A stretch of DNA of 64,000 nucleotides from Gammaproteobacteria bacterium (GCA_027459765.1 DAIDHD010000051.1:62001-126000), one strand, 5' to 3'. Shown: positions 28,883 through 38,472, numbered from the stretch's first letter. Translations and numbers: made by a program. The notes: generated by a model from the letters alone, not told the origin.

Positions 28883-29401
28883 GTGTCAAGATATCGGCCG
28901 CCGGCCCGGCCCGGTTCGAAATACATCACCCCGGAGGGAGCGGCGCGGCTGCGCGCCGAACTCGACGCGCTCTGGCTCGGCGAGCGACCGCGCGTCACCG
29001 CGGCCGTGGCCGAGGCCGCGGCACAGGGCGATCGATCCGAGAACGCCGAGTACACCTACGGCAAGAAGCGCCTGGCCGAGATCGATCGCCGAGTCCGCTT
29101 TCTGCGCAAGCGCCTCGACGGCATGACGGTGGTCGACCCGCTGGCCGGCGCCGCACGTCGTGATCCGACCCGCGTGTTCTTCGGCGCATGGGTCGAACTG
29201 GAAACGGAATCAGGCGCGCCCGAGTGGTTTCGCGTCGTCGGTCCCGACGAGTTCGACATGGCGCCGGGATACGTGAGCATGGACGCGCCGCTGGGCCGCG
29301 CGCTGCTCGGCAAGCGGCAGGACGACGAGGTCGTGGTGGCGTTGCCGGGCGGCGAGCGGACCTTCACCATCGTGACGGTCCGCTACGACCGCCGCCCGTA
29401 G
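28883..29401 (+). CDS. greB: Transcription elongation factor GreB
   Basis: Stimulates transcript cleavage by backtracked RNA polymerase. [20 protein letters not shown] is the start seen in many non-enteric GreB proteins. The coiled-coil tip has the acidic pair in [20 protein letters not shown] (Asp and Glu of GDRSEN), and the C-terminal FKBP-like domain has GWxE-like [15 protein letters not shown] place the start at the GTG 28883 by homology (172 aa). An ATG at 28784 would add 33 residues without GreB similarity. Neither has a strong ribosome site. Confidence 0.92.
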   Translation: MSRYRPPARPGSKYITPEGAARLRAELDALWLGERPRVTAAVAEAAAQGDRSENAEYTYGKKRLAEIDRRVRFLRKRLDGMTVVDPLAGAARRDPTRVFFGAWVELETESGAPEWFRVVGPDEFDMAPGYVSMDAPLGRALLGKRQDDEVVVALPGGERTFTIVTVRYDRRP

Positions 29402-29421
29402 CCCCTTTAAGGCGCGTCCCT

Positions 29422-30837
29422 TCAGACCACGCGAACGTTGAGGAATTGCCAGGGATCGCTCGGATCCAGATCTTCCGGGAACAGCTCCCCGCGACCCTCG
29501 AGCGGGGTCCAGTCGGTGTACCGACCCACCACCTTGCCGAGATACGGCCGACAGATCGCCAGCGGCCGCTCGAAATTCATCTCGTCGGGTTCTACGACCC
29601 CGCGCCGCGGGTTCTCCATCGCCCAGACCATGCCGGCCAGCACCGAGACGGTGACCTGCAGCGAGGTGGCGTTGTTGTGCGGTGCCAGAGCACGAGCCTC
29701 GGCGATGCCGAGCTGCGACCCGTACCAATAGGCGTTCCTGGCGTGCCCGGCGAGCAGCACGCCGAGCTCGTCCATGCCCTCGACGATCTCGTCCATCATG
29801 ATCCGCTTGGCGTCCTGCAAGCGCCAGTTGCGGCCCGCGAGCTCGTGCAGCGAGAGCACGGCCGCATCGCTCGGGTGATAGGCGTAGTGCGCGGTGGGGC
29901 GGTACACGGCACGGCCGGCTTCGCTCACCGTGTAGTAGTCGGCGATCGAGATCGCCTCGGAGTGAGTCACCAGGAACCCGTGTATGGAGCCGGCCGCCGG
30001 GGTCCAGGTACGCACCCGAGTGCTCGCGCCCGGGCGGTTCAGGTAGATGGCGCAGCCCGAGCCCGTGTCGTGGCGGCCGCCGTCCTTGGGGAAGTGCCTT
30101 TCGTGGCTGCCCCAGCCGAGCTCGGCGGGCTGCGAACCTTCGCTGACGAAGCCGTCCACGGACCAGGTGTTGACGAACTCGTTGACGCGCTTCGGGATGC
30201 GTGCGACCTGTGAATCGCGCTCGGCGACGTGCACCACCTTGAGACCGAGCCGCTGCGCGAGGCGCGCCCAGCCCTCGCGGCCGGCCGGTCTGGCGGCGTC
30301 GACGCCCACCGCGGCGGCGATGTCGAGCAGGGCCTGCTTCACGAAATGGGACACGAGTCCCGGGTTGGCTCCGTGGGTCAACAACGCGGTCGGCGCCTCG
30401 CTACCGGTGCGCAGCGCGAGCGCCTCCAGGCGCATGGCGTAGTTGCTGCGCGTGGCGACCGACAGCGTCGGATCGGTGTAGGTCCCGGACCACGGCTCTA
30501 TGCAGGTGTCGAGGTACAGCGCACCGCGCTCCTGCGCGAGGCGCACCAGCGCCACGCTCGACACGTCGACCGACAGGTTCAGGAGGAAGTCGCCCGGCTG
30601 CAGCAGCGGCTCGAGCACCGCCCGGTAGTTGTCGCGGGTGAGCGGCATGCGCGTGAAGGAGACTCCGTACTCGGCCGCCACGGCGCGACCGCTCTCGTCC
30701 GCGGTCACGATGAGGATCCGGTCCGGCGAAGTGCCTATGTGACGCAAGATGAGCGGCAACACTCCCTGTCCGATGCTGCCGAACCCGACCATGACGATCT
30801 TGCCTGCGAATTTCACGTGCACTTCGTGATTGACCAT
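29422..30837 (-). CDS. hss: Homospermidine synthase
   Basis: NAD-dependent enzyme that makes sym-homospermidine from two putrescines (or spermidine plus putrescine). The 471-residue protein has an N-terminal Rossmann motif, KIVMVGFGSIGQGVLPLI, then TADESGRAVAAEYGV, LNLSVDVSSVALVRLAQ and YLDTCIEPWSGTY. The catalytic region includes TALLTHGANPGLVSHFVKQA and the ESGYL-like HPSDAAVLSLHEL. Start at the ATG 30837. Related saccharopine-dehydrogenase-like folds are excluded by the HGANPGLVSHF signature. Together with speA at 32.6 kb it suggests a putrescine-to-homospermidine polyamine route. Confidence 0.93.
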   Translation of the reverse strand: MVNHEVHVKFAGKIVMVGFGSIGQGVLPLILRHIGTSPDRILIVTADESGRAVAAEYGVSFTRMPLTRDNYRAVLEPLLQPGDFLLNLSVDVSSVALVRLAQERGALYLDTCIEPWSGTYTDPTLSVATRSNYAMRLEALALRTGSEAPTALLTHGANPGLVSHFVKQALLDIAAAVGVDAARPAGREGWARLAQRLGLKVVHVAERDSQVARIPKRVNEFVNTWSVDGFVSEGSQPAELGWGSHERHFPKDGGRHDTGSGCAIYLNRPGASTRVRTWTPAAGSIHGFLVTHSEAISIADYYTVSEAGRAVYRPTAHYAYHPSDAAVLSLHELAGRNWRLQDAKRIMMDEIVEGMDELGVLLAGHARNAYWYGSQLGIAEARALAPHNNATSLQVTVSVLAGMVWAMENPRRGVVEPDEMNFERPLAICRPYLGKVVGRYTDWTPLEGRGELFPEDLDPSDPWQFLNVRVV

Positions 30838-30977
30838 GATTTCCCCGTAGCGGAGTTCCCTTGTGGTTGTGGAGTCGAAACTGGAGATGCCCGGCCGACG
30901 CCGGGCCGCAGAGCGTACCTGCCTTTGCGTACAATCTCCAAGCGGACCGTGACGCCGCGGACGCCGCGGCCGCGATT

Positions 30978-31643
30978 TCAGGCGCTGCGCCAGTGCGGCG
31001 GGTAGGTCCGCTCGTAGCCGGGCAACGCCTCGATGCGGGCCACCCAGCGCGCCAGCGCCGGATAGTGCTTTTCCATCGGCAGGAAGCGGGCGCCGAGTTC
31101 GCCGGCGCAGTCGCGCGCGAGCGCGCGCCGCAGCAACTGGATCCACGGAAAGATGACCATGTCGATGGCCGAATAACCGGAGCCGACGATCCACTCCTCG
31201 CGACTCAGACGGCCCTCGATGGTGCGCGCCTCGCGGGCGACCACGTGCATGGCGTCGGTGAGCGCCTCGAACTGCGCGGCGACTTCGCCGCTGAAAATCG
31301 CCGTGACGATGCGCTGCAGGGACGGCTCGGCGTACGCCTGGAATTCGCAGATCACCCTCATGATGACGCCGGCTTCCTCGGGCGAGGTGCCGAAGATCGG
31401 GAACTGCGGGTACTTCTCCTGCAGGTAGTAGAGGATGGCCACCGATTCGAACACCACGTAATCGCCGTCCTTGAGAACCGGCACGCGACCGCGCGGATTC
31501 AGCTTCAGCATCTGCGGAGACTGGTGTTCCTGCTTGTCGAAGTGCAGACGCTGCGAGTCGTAGGCCAGGCCCTTGTGCTCGAGCGCCAGAAGCACGCGCC
31601 AACTGAAAGGGCTGCCGCTGCCCCAGTACACGGTGATCGCCAT
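30978..31643 (-). CDS. Glutathione S-transferase family protein
   Basis: A 221-residue GST. The thioredoxin-like domain starts with VYWGSGSPFSWRVLLALEH, holding the likely Ser of the GSH site, and continues with NPRGRVPVLKDGDYVVFESV, the cis-Pro and the ESxAI GSH-binding loop. The helical domain contains YSAIDMVIFPWIQLLRR with the N-capping box S/T-x-x-D. Substrate unknown; several classes fit. Start ATG 31643. Divergent from sseA with 52 bp between. Confidence 0.9.
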   Translation of the reverse strand: MAITVYWGSGSPFSWRVLLALEHKGLAYDSQRLHFDKQEHQSPQMLKLNPRGRVPVLKDGDYVVFESVAILYYLQEKYPQFPIFGTSPEEAGVIMRVICEFQAYAEPSLQRIVTAIFSGEVAAQFEALTDAMHVVAREARTIEGRLSREEWIVGSGYSAIDMVIFPWIQLLRRALARDCAGELGARFLPMEKHYPALARWVARIEALPGYERTYPPHWRSA

Positions 31644-31695
31644 GAGGGGAATTGTAGCGGATGCGCGCCACCGCACTTGGGCTTAAGCTCGCGGC

Positions 31696-32559
31696 ATGAA
31701 CTTCACCACCTTGATCGACGCCGCGACGCTTGCGCACTCGCTCGGCCACGACGACCTTGCGCTGCTCGACTGCCGCTTCGACCTCGCCGATCCGGGCGCC
31801 GGCGTGCGCGCCTTCCGCGACGCGCACCTGCCGGGCGCACGCTACGCCGACCTGGAACGTGATCTGTCGGGCCCGACGAGCGCGGCCAGCGGCCGCCACC
31901 CCCTGCCGGACCCGCGTGACCTCGCACGCCGCCTGGGCGAGCTCGGCGTCGGCCGCACGTCCCAGGTGGTCGTCTACGATGCCGGCAACGGCTCGTTCGC
32001 GGCGCGGGCCTGGTGGCTGCTGCGCTGGATCGGGCACCGGCGCGTCGCCGTGCTGGATGGCGGACTCGCCGCTTGGCGGGCAGCGGGAGGCGCGTTCGAG
32101 TCGGGAGAAGCGCGCGCCGCGCCCGCCGCCGTTCCTGCGCTGGCGGCGCACGCCGACCAGGACGCCACGCGCGACGCAGCCGACGTGCTCGCCACCCTCG
32201 GCGATGCGCGCCACCGCCTGGTCGACGCCCGCGCGGCCGAGCGCTACGCCGGGACGGTCGAGCCGATCGATCCGGTCGCGGGCCACGTGCCGGGCGCGGT
32301 CAATCATCCCTTCGCGCGGAACCTGGACGAAGACGGACGCTTCCTCCCCGCCGCGCACCTGCGCGAGCGCTGGCTCGCCACCCTCGGTGAGGTGCCGCCG
32401 CGGAACGTGACGGTGATGTGCGGCTCGGGCGTGACCGCGTGCCACGACCTTCTCGCGCTCGAAGTGGCGGGACTGTCCGGCGCGCGGCTCTACCCCGGCT
32501 CCTGGAGCGAGTGGATCCGCGATCCGGCGCGCCCGGTCGCGCGCGGTCCCGGACCGTAG
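31696..32559 (+). CDS. sseA: 3-mercaptopyruvate sulfurtransferase
   Basis: Two rhodanese domains in 287 residues. The first (LALLDCRFDLADP, LPGARYADLERDLSG) is the inactive one; the second ends in the active-site loop VMCGSGVTACHDLLALE. The CGSGVT loop is diagnostic of mercaptopyruvate sulfurtransferases over thiosulfate sulfurtransferases (CRKGVT). It transfers sulfane sulfur to thiols or cyanide. Monocistronic between GST (divergent) and speA (60 bp downstream). Confidence 0.92.
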   Translation: MNFTTLIDAATLAHSLGHDDLALLDCRFDLADPGAGVRAFRDAHLPGARYADLERDLSGPTSAASGRHPLPDPRDLARRLGELGVGRTSQVVVYDAGNGSFAARAWWLLRWIGHRRVAVLDGGLAAWRAAGGAFESGEARAAPAAVPALAAHADQDATRDAADVLATLGDARHRLVDARAAERYAGTVEPIDPVAGHVPGAVNHPFARNLDEDGRFLPAAHLRERWLATLGEVPPRNVTVMCGSGVTACHDLLALEVAGLSGARLYPGSWSEWIRDPARPVARGPGP

Positions 32560-32619
32560 GGGGCCGCGACCGCGAATGCTCGTTTACATGCGGCGCCAAT
32601 TTGTTATCGTGCGCGCGAA

Positions 32620-34572
32620 ATGAGCACCCACCCCAAGGCGATTCCCCTGGATCCCACCTGGAAAGTCGCGCAGTCGCTCGATCTCTACCAGGTGGAGGCC
32701 TGGGGCAAGGGATACTTCTCCATCAACGCCGACGGTCACGTGGTGATCCGGCCCAGCATGGATCCCGCCCGGGAAATCGACCTGCTGGAGGTGGTGCAGG
32801 GCCTCAAGGCCCGTGACCTGCACACCCCGGTGGTGATCCGCTTCTCGGACATCCTGGCGCACCGGTTGCGCCACCTCGCCGAGGCCTTCGGGTCCGCGAT
32901 CGCCGAAAACGAATATCGCAACCGCTATGCGGCGGTCTTTCCCATCAAGGTGAACCAGCAGCGCCTGGTCGTCGAGGAGGTCTACCGCTACGGCCGCGAG
33001 TTCGGCTTCGGCCTGGAGGTCGGCTCCAAGCCGGAATTGCTCGCCGTGATGTCGCTCACCGAGAACGCCCCGGAGCGGCTGATCGTCTGCAACGGCTTCA
33101 AGGACGAGAGCTACATCGAGGCGGTGATCATCGCCACCAAGCTCGGCCGCACCATCATTCCGGTGGTGGAGAACTACGAGGAAATCCACCTCATCCTCAA
33201 GTACGCCGAGCGCTACTCGGTGCGGCCGAGGATCGGCGTGCGCGTCAAGCTCGCCAGCGAGGGCGCGGGACGCTGGCGCGAATCGGCCGGCGACAAGTCC
33301 AAGTTCGGGCTGTTCATCAGCGAAATCCTCGACCTGCACGCGCTGCTGAAGTCCCGCGACATGCTCGACTGCCTGCAGCTCGTGCACTGCCACCCCGGCA
33401 GCCAGTTGCAGGACATCCGCCGCGTCAAGGACGCGATCAACGAGCTCGCGCACGTCTACGCGGAACTCAAGCTCATGGGGGCCGGACTCGAGTACATCGA
33501 CGTGGGCGGCGGACTCGGCGTCGACTACGACGGTAGCGGCACGAACTACGAGTCGTCCATGAACTACACGCTCAACGAGTACGCGAGCGACGTGGTGTTC
33601 CGCATCAAGAGCGTGTGCGACTCGCGCGGCGTGCCGCACCCCATGATCGTCAGCGAGTCGGGCCGCGCCATCGCCGCCCAGCACAGCCTCCTGGTGTTCG
33701 ACACCCTTGGCTGCTCGAAGCTCGACGAGTTTCCCGTCACCGGCCGGCCGGAGGTCGACTACCAGGGCGACCGCGAACTGCCGCAGCCGGTGCGCGACCT
33801 GTTCGACTGCCACCGGCTGGTCAACGAGCGTCGCCTGGTCGAGTGCTATCACGACGCGCTGCAGGCGCGCGAGCAGGTGCTGCAGCTCTTCAATCTCGGC
33901 TACCTGAACCTCGAGTTCCGCGGGTTGGCGGAGCGGCTCTTCTGGACCACCTGCGCCCGGATCCGCGAGTATTGCCGCAAGCTCGACCGCGTCCCGGAGG
34001 AACTGGACAACCTCGAGGAGATGCTGAGCGACATCTACTTCTGCAATTTCTCGGTGTTCCAGTCGCTGCCCGACAGCTGGGCGATCGGCCAACTCTTCCC
34101 GATCATGCCGATCCAGCGGCTCGGCGAGCGGCCGACGCGCAACGCCGTGCTCGCCGACATCACCTGCGATTCGGACGGCAAGATCGACCGCTTCGTGCAT
34201 CCCCGCAACATCAAGAAGACCCTGGAAGTGCACGAATTGGTGGCCGGCGAGCCGTACTACCTGGCCGCCTTCCTGGTCGGCGCCTACCAGGAGACCCTCG
34301 GCGACCTGCACAATCTGTTCGGCGACACCCACGTCGTGCACATCAGGCTGCGCGAGGGCGGTGGCTGGTGGATCGAGGAGATCGTCAAGGGCGACACTGC
34401 CAACCGGGTGCTCGAGTACATGGAGTACGACACCGACGAGCTCTACCCGAGGATCGCACGCGACTGCGAACGGGCCGTACAGGAGAACCGTCTCACCCTG
34501 GCCGAGGCCCAGGCGGTGAAGCGCTTCTACGAGAACGAGCTCAACGGCTACGCCTATCTCGAAGCGGAGTGA
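32620..34572 (+). CDS. speA: Biosynthetic arginine decarboxylase
   Basis: PLP enzyme that makes agmatine, the entry to putrescine. The 650-residue protein has the PLP lysine in VFPIKVNQQRLVVEEV, the HCHPGSQL loop, GGGLGVDYDG and C-terminal DITCDSDGKIDRFV, with catalytic Cys, as in SpeA. Length is the usual one. No speB/aguA is in the window, so conversion of agmatine must be encoded elsewhere. Putrescine formed would feed homospermidine synthase at 29.4-30.8 kb. Confidence 0.97.
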   Translation: MSTHPKAIPLDPTWKVAQSLDLYQVEAWGKGYFSINADGHVVIRPSMDPAREIDLLEVVQGLKARDLHTPVVIRFSDILAHRLRHLAEAFGSAIAENEYRNRYAAVFPIKVNQQRLVVEEVYRYGREFGFGLEVGSKPELLAVMSLTENAPERLIVCNGFKDESYIEAVIIATKLGRTIIPVVENYEEIHLILKYAERYSVRPRIGVRVKLASEGAGRWRESAGDKSKFGLFISEILDLHALLKSRDMLDCLQLVHCHPGSQLQDIRRVKDAINELAHVYAELKLMGAGLEYIDVGGGLGVDYDGSGTNYESSMNYTLNEYASDVVFRIKSVCDSRGVPHPMIVSESGRAIAAQHSLLVFDTLGCSKLDEFPVTGRPEVDYQGDRELPQPVRDLFDCHRLVNERRLVECYHDALQAREQVLQLFNLGYLNLEFRGLAERLFWTTCARIREYCRKLDRVPEELDNLEEMLSDIYFCNFSVFQSLPDSWAIGQLFPIMPIQRLGERPTRNAVLADITCDSDGKIDRFVHPRNIKKTLEVHELVAGEPYYLAAFLVGAYQETLGDLHNLFGDTHVVHIRLREGGGWWIEEIVKGDTANRVLEYMEYDTDELYPRIARDCERAVQENRLTLAEAQAVKRFYENELNGYAYLEAE

Positions 34573-34593
34573 GGCCGATTCCCGGACCCCCCG

Positions 34594-34613
34594 CGGGCCG
34601 GCAGGGCCCGTTT
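34594..34613 (+). terminator. Possible weak terminator after speA
   Basis: A 6-bp GC stem (CGGGCC / GGCCCG, loop of 5) is followed by only three T residues. It lies 22 bp after the speA stop and may act as a weak or Rho-assisted end. Confidence 0.35.
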
Positions 34614-34828
34614 GCCAAGGGTTTGGCCCTGGCGTAGAGTCGGAAATCGTGTTCCTGCGTCGGGCGAATTCGACGGCTTTTCGGCCGGTGTGCATTCGCC
34701 GACGCGGCTCGAACACGGCGGAGGGTACGAGCGGTCGCTGTGGGTCATCCCTCGAGGTCCGCTCGCGTTTGGACCCGCGCAAGGGACGGCGTATTCGTCC
34801 GGCGCGATTTGTTAGAGAGACCTGTTGA

Positions 34829-35125
34829 ATGACGACGATTTACGTTGGCAATCTGCCTTTCAGCGCCACCGAAGACGAAGTTCGCGGCATCTTCGAGCGC
34901 TACGGCAAGGTGGAATCGGTCAAGCTGATCAACGACCGGGAAACCGGCCGTCCGCGCGGCTTCGGGTTCGTCGAGATGCCGGCATCCGATGCGCAGAGCG
35001 CGATTCAGCAGACCAACGGCTTCCAGATGGGTGGCCGTCCGCTGCGCGTGAACGAGGCCCAGGAGCGCGCTCCGCGCCCGAAGGGCCCGGGCGGCGGCGG
35101 CGGCGGTGGCCCGCGCCGCTGGTGA
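34829..35125 (+). CDS. RRM-domain RNA-binding protein with Gly-rich tail
   Basis: A 98-residue protein. One RNA-recognition motif: RNP2 is IYVGNLPF, RNP1 is RGFGFVEM, and the C-terminal tail is GPGGGGGGGPRRW. Proteins of this type (cyanobacterial Rbp and proteobacterial relatives) bind single-stranded RNA and are often induced by cold. The 256-bp upstream region 34573-34828 holds the promoter; I could not identify boxes. The stop is followed by a long hairpin. Confidence 0.95.
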   Translation: MTTIYVGNLPFSATEDEVRGIFERYGKVESVKLINDRETGRPRGFGFVEMPASDAQSAIQQTNGFQMGGRPLRVNEAQERAPRPKGPGGGGGGGPRRW

Positions 35126-35146
35126 GTTCCGACTGATCGCGGAAAC

Positions 35147-35183
35147 GGTGGCCGGCGCTTCCTGACGGGACGCGCCGGCCACC
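35147..35183 (+). terminator. Long GC hairpin after the RRM gene
   Basis: A perfect 12-bp stem, GGTGGCCGGCGC and its complement, with a 13-nt loop, starts 21 bp after the RRM stop. There is no T tract after it, so it may stabilise the mRNA 3' end or serve as a non-canonical terminator. Confidence 0.5.
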
Positions 35184-35239
35184 CGTGAACCGACCGAGGC
35201 TCGACGGGCGTTGCCCGCGGCCCCGGCGGTGACTTCTGG

Positions 35240-37327
35240 TCACCACATTTCCTTGAGCTGCGACGCCACGTCGACCGACGCACCCTCCTCGGCCGCGACG
35301 TTGAGCACCCCCGCGCGACTGGCGTACGTGGTCCGCTCGAAACACTGCATCACCTTGTCCGTCATGAAGCGGCTCTTGCCGCCATAGACGTGCGCATCCC
35401 CGTTGCGCGCCTGTTGCGTCACCGCGTACCTGAGCGGTGCGCACAGATGCAGCTCGTTGCGCGCCCGGGTCATCGCCACGTAGAGAAGCCGGCGCTCCTC
35501 CTCCACCAGTTCGGGTTTGCCGGTGGAGAACTCCGACGGAAACGTCCCGTCCGCCACGTGCAGCACGTACACCACGTCCCACTCCTGACCCTTGGCCGAA
35601 TGAATGGTGGAGAGGATGACGTAGTCCTCGTCCTTCGACGGCGTCCCCGCCTGGTCGCTCGAGACCACGGGAGGGTCGAGGGTGAGTTCGGTCAGGAATC
35701 GCTCGCGTGTCGGGTGCTGCACGGACAGGCGCTCGAGCTGCTCCAGGTCGCCCATGCGGGTCCAGGCCGCGTCGTGGATGCGCTCCATCTGGGGCTTGTA
35801 CCAATCGCGCGCCAGCCCGATCTGGCCCGGCCAGGGGGTGGCGGGATCCGCGAGCTTCTCCAGCAGCTGGCAGAACTTGCGCCACTCGGGCTGCGCCGGT
35901 GCGGGCGCCTGGAACTGCGCCAGGCTCGTCACCGAGTGCCCGGCACTCTCGAGGTGTTCGAGCGCCTGCTTGGCGAGCGCCGGGCCGATGCCCGCGATCA
36001 GCTTGAGCACCCGGAAGCCCGCCACGGCGTTGCGCGGATTGTCGGCGAAGCGCAGCACCGAGAGCAGATCCTTGACGTGCGCCGCCTCCAGGAACTTGAG
36101 CCCACCGTATTTGACGAAGGGCACGTTGCGCCGCGCGAGTTCGAGTTCCAGCACGGCACTGTGGTGCGAGCTGCGGAACAGGATCGCGTGCCGGCGCAAC
36201 GAGCCGCCGATTTCACGTGTCGCCAGGATCTTGCCGACGATGTACTCGGCCTGCGCGGCCTCGTCCTCGACGGTGACGTACACGGGCTTCTGCGGCGACT
36301 GGCGCGAGCCGAGCAGCGTCTTGCGGTGCTGGCGCGAGCCCTCGGCCATCAGCGCATTGGCGGCGTCCAGCACCTGCTGCGTGGAGCGGTAGTTCTGCGC
36401 GAGCACGACCATCTCGGCCCGCGGCCGATAGCGGTCCGCGAAGCCGAGGATGTTCTCCACCGCCGCCGCGCGGAAGGAGTAGATCGCCTGGGCATCGTCG
36501 CCCACCACCGTCACGCCGCGTCCGTCCGGCTTGAGAGCGTGCACGATCTCGCCCTGCAGCGTGCTCGTGTCCTGGTACTCGTCGACCAGCACGTGATCGA
36601 AGTGCTTGGCCAGGCTCTGCGCCAGCGCGGCGTTCTGCATCATCGCGTGCCAGTAGAGAAGCAGGTCGTCCAAATCCAGCACGTTGTTCTTCTGTTTGCG
36701 CGCGACGTACTCGCGATACAGCTTGGCGAGATCGGCCTCCCACTCCTTGACCCACGGGAATTGTTCCTCGAGGGTCTGCTTGAGCGACAGCCGCGTGTTG
36801 ATGCGGTAGGAGTAGATCGCAAGGCAGAGGTCCTTGCGCGGGAAGCGCCGCTCCTTCGCGGACAGACCTTGTTCGTGACGGATGACGTCCATGAGATCGG
36901 CGGCGTCCGCCCTGTCCAGAACCGAAAAGCTCGGATCGATGCGCAGGTGCCTCGCATACAGGCGCAGGATCCGGTTGCCGACCGAGTGGAACGTGCCCGA
37001 CCACAGGAGCCGGCTCTGCACGCTGCGATCGCCGGGCTTGCCGCGCTCGGTGAGTATCTCGGCCACCACGGTCTGCGCGCGCCGGATCATCTCCTGCGCC
37101 GCGCGCCGGGTGAAGGTGAGCATGAGAATCCGCCCGGGATCGACCCCGTTCAGCACCAGGTGGGCCGCGCGGTGCGCGAGCGTCGCGGTCTTGCCGGTGC
37201 CCGCACCGGCGAGGATCAGCAACGGGCCGCTCTCGACCCCCTTGCCCTCCACCACCGTGCCGTGGGTCGCCGCGCGACGCTGCGCGGCGTTGAGCGAATC
37301 GAAGGGAGACACCTTGGCTTGCATCAT
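35240..37327 (-). CDS. UvrD/PcrA/Rep-type superfamily 1 DNA helicase
   Basis: A 695-residue SF1A helicase. Motifs in order: Q motif LNAAQRRAATH, Walker A AGAGTGKTATL, Ia TFTRRAAQEM, II VLVDEYQDTS, III GDDAQAIYSFRAA, IV YRSTQQVLDAANALM, V STIHSAKGQEWDVVYV and VI YVAMTRARNEL. It is near the length of Rep/PcrA, with a short C-terminal end. Probable 3'-5' helicase in replication restart or repair; the exact orthology (Rep or UvrD or a third paralogue) needs a tree. Start ATG 37327 or the adjacent ATG. Confidence 0.93.
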   Translation of the reverse strand: MMQAKVSPFDSLNAAQRRAATHGTVVEGKGVESGPLLILAGAGTGKTATLAHRAAHLVLNGVDPGRILMLTFTRRAAQEMIRRAQTVVAEILTERGKPGDRSVQSRLLWSGTFHSVGNRILRLYARHLRIDPSFSVLDRADAADLMDVIRHEQGLSAKERRFPRKDLCLAIYSYRINTRLSLKQTLEEQFPWVKEWEADLAKLYREYVARKQKNNVLDLDDLLLYWHAMMQNAALAQSLAKHFDHVLVDEYQDTSTLQGEIVHALKPDGRGVTVVGDDAQAIYSFRAAAVENILGFADRYRPRAEMVVLAQNYRSTQQVLDAANALMAEGSRQHRKTLLGSRQSPQKPVYVTVEDEAAQAEYIVGKILATREIGGSLRRHAILFRSSHHSAVLELELARRNVPFVKYGGLKFLEAAHVKDLLSVLRFADNPRNAVAGFRVLKLIAGIGPALAKQALEHLESAGHSVTSLAQFQAPAPAQPEWRKFCQLLEKLADPATPWPGQIGLARDWYKPQMERIHDAAWTRMGDLEQLERLSVQHPTRERFLTELTLDPPVVSSDQAGTPSKDEDYVILSTIHSAKGQEWDVVYVLHVADGTFPSEFSTGKPELVEEERRLLYVAMTRARNELHLCAPLRYAVTQQARNGDAHVYGGKSRFMTDKVMQCFERTTYASRAGVLNVAAEEGASVDVASQLKEMW

Positions 37328-37392
37328 GATCGCGGCACTTTACTGGATGGATGTCCAGAGCGACAACCTCGTGGCGCGGGTGCGGCGGCGCA

Positions 37393-37929
37393 TCACGCCT
37401 CGGTGCGTCGGCCACATAGCCGCTCGAAGGCCAGTGGTTGGGCCGGATCGTAGATTGAAGTCTCGCCGTCCAAGTCGAGGAACGTCACGGGTTGCGCGGC
37501 GTGGGCCTCCACCTCGGCGCGCAACACCACGCCGTCCAGGTGTCCGGGGTGGCGACGACGGGCATCGAAGCGCGCCAGGATGGTGGCGGGCGGCGCGTGA
37601 CACCATATCTGACGCGCCTTCACACCGTATCGCCGCGCGACCTCGCGCCAGGCGGCGCCGTGCTCCGGGCGGAAATTGCCCTCCACCACACAGCGACCGC
37701 CAACAGCGAGCTGGCGCTCGGCGAGGCGCAGCAGTGCGGTGAAACTCGCGTCGCTGAGGCGCCTCGACCACACGCGGTCGCCGATGCCGAGCACGTCGAA
37801 CAACGCCTCCTTGACGTCGTCCTTCGACAGGCAGGTGCAGCCGAGCGCCTCCGCCAGTCTGCGTGCCAGGGTCGTCTTGCCGCTCGCCGGGCCGCCGAGG
37901 ATGATCGTCAGTCTGGTGTCATCGCTCAT
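37393..37929 (-). CDS. P-loop AAA/kinase-like ATPase
   Basis: A 178-residue protein with Walker A LGGPASGKTTLARRLAEAL, then CLSKDDVKEALFD (DxxKE, typical of small-molecule kinases of the zeta/chloramphenicol-phosphotransferase group) and VVEGNFRP. IWCHAPPATILARFDARRRH is the lid region. It probably phosphorylates a small molecule, but the substrate is unknown. Divergent from the NUDIX gene by only 12 bp. A toxin role is possible in the broad family, but no antitoxin is beside it. Confidence 0.82.
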   Translation of the reverse strand: MSDDTRLTIILGGPASGKTTLARRLAEALGCTCLSKDDVKEALFDVLGIGDRVWSRRLSDASFTALLRLAERQLAVGGRCVVEGNFRPEHGAAWREVARRYGVKARQIWCHAPPATILARFDARRRHPGHLDGVVLRAEVEAHAAQPVTFLDLDGETSIYDPAQPLAFERLCGRRTEA

Positions 37930-37941
37930 CACGGGAACCTC

Positions 37942-38472
37942 ATGCACAAACCCACCGTCGTCGGCAGCGTGCCTGGTCATCGCGGCCGCGTCATCCAAGT
38001 GTCCACCGAACGGCTGCGCTACGCGAACGGCCGCGAATACGACATCGACTTCATCCACCACCCCGGCGCCGCCGCCGTGGTCGCGCTGGATAGCGAGCGG
38101 CGCGTCTGCGTCGTGCGTCAGTACCGGCACGCCGTGCGCGACTTCTGCTGGGAAATACCCGCCGGCAAGCTGGACCCGGGCGAGGCGCCGGAAACTTGCG
38201 CCGTGCGCGAACTCGCCGAGGAGACCGGGGTGCGGGCGCGGCGCTGGCAGTCGCTCGGTGTGTACGTTCCCGCGCCGTCGATCTTCGGCGAGATCATCCA
38301 CCTGTATCTCGCGCGCGACTTGGAACTGGGTACGCCCGCCCCGGATGCGGACGAGGAGCTGGAACTCGCGTGGCTGCCGCTCGCCGAGGCGCTGGACCGG
38401 GTCCGGGGCGGCGGCTGGAACGACGGCAAGACCGCCATGGCGCTGCTGCGCGCCGATGCCGTGCGCGATTGA
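37942..38472 (+). CDS. NUDIX hydrolase, ADP-ribose pyrophosphatase type
   Basis: A 176-residue protein whose NUDIX box is complete: GKLDPGEAPETCAV then RELAEETGV, with the EExGE-like helical Glu residues. Upstream VCVVRQYRHAVRDFCWEIPA matches ADP-ribose pyrophosphatases (NudF/YffH group). It hydrolyses ADP-ribose or a similar nucleoside diphosphate. I use the ATG at 37942. The paired divergent P-loop gene shares the 12-bp gap. Confidence 0.9.
   Translation: MHKPTVVGSVPGHRGRVIQVSTERLRYANGREYDIDFIHHPGAAAVVALDSERRVCVVRQYRHAVRDFCWEIPAGKLDPGEAPETCAVRELAEETGVRARRWQSLGVYVPAPSIFGEIIHLYLARDLELGTPAPDADEELELAWLPLAEALDRVRGGGWNDGKTAMALLRADAVRD

Noticed and set aside
35390-37453. A plus-strand frame of about 690 codons opposite the helicase
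   Set aside because: Exact mirror of the UvrD-like gene, which has all eight helicase motifs; the mirror frame has none.
37393-37929. Zeta-type toxin in a toxin-antitoxin pair
   Set aside because: P-loop and DxxKE elements fit, but no epsilon-like antitoxin is adjacent; the divergent neighbour is a normal NUDIX hydrolase.
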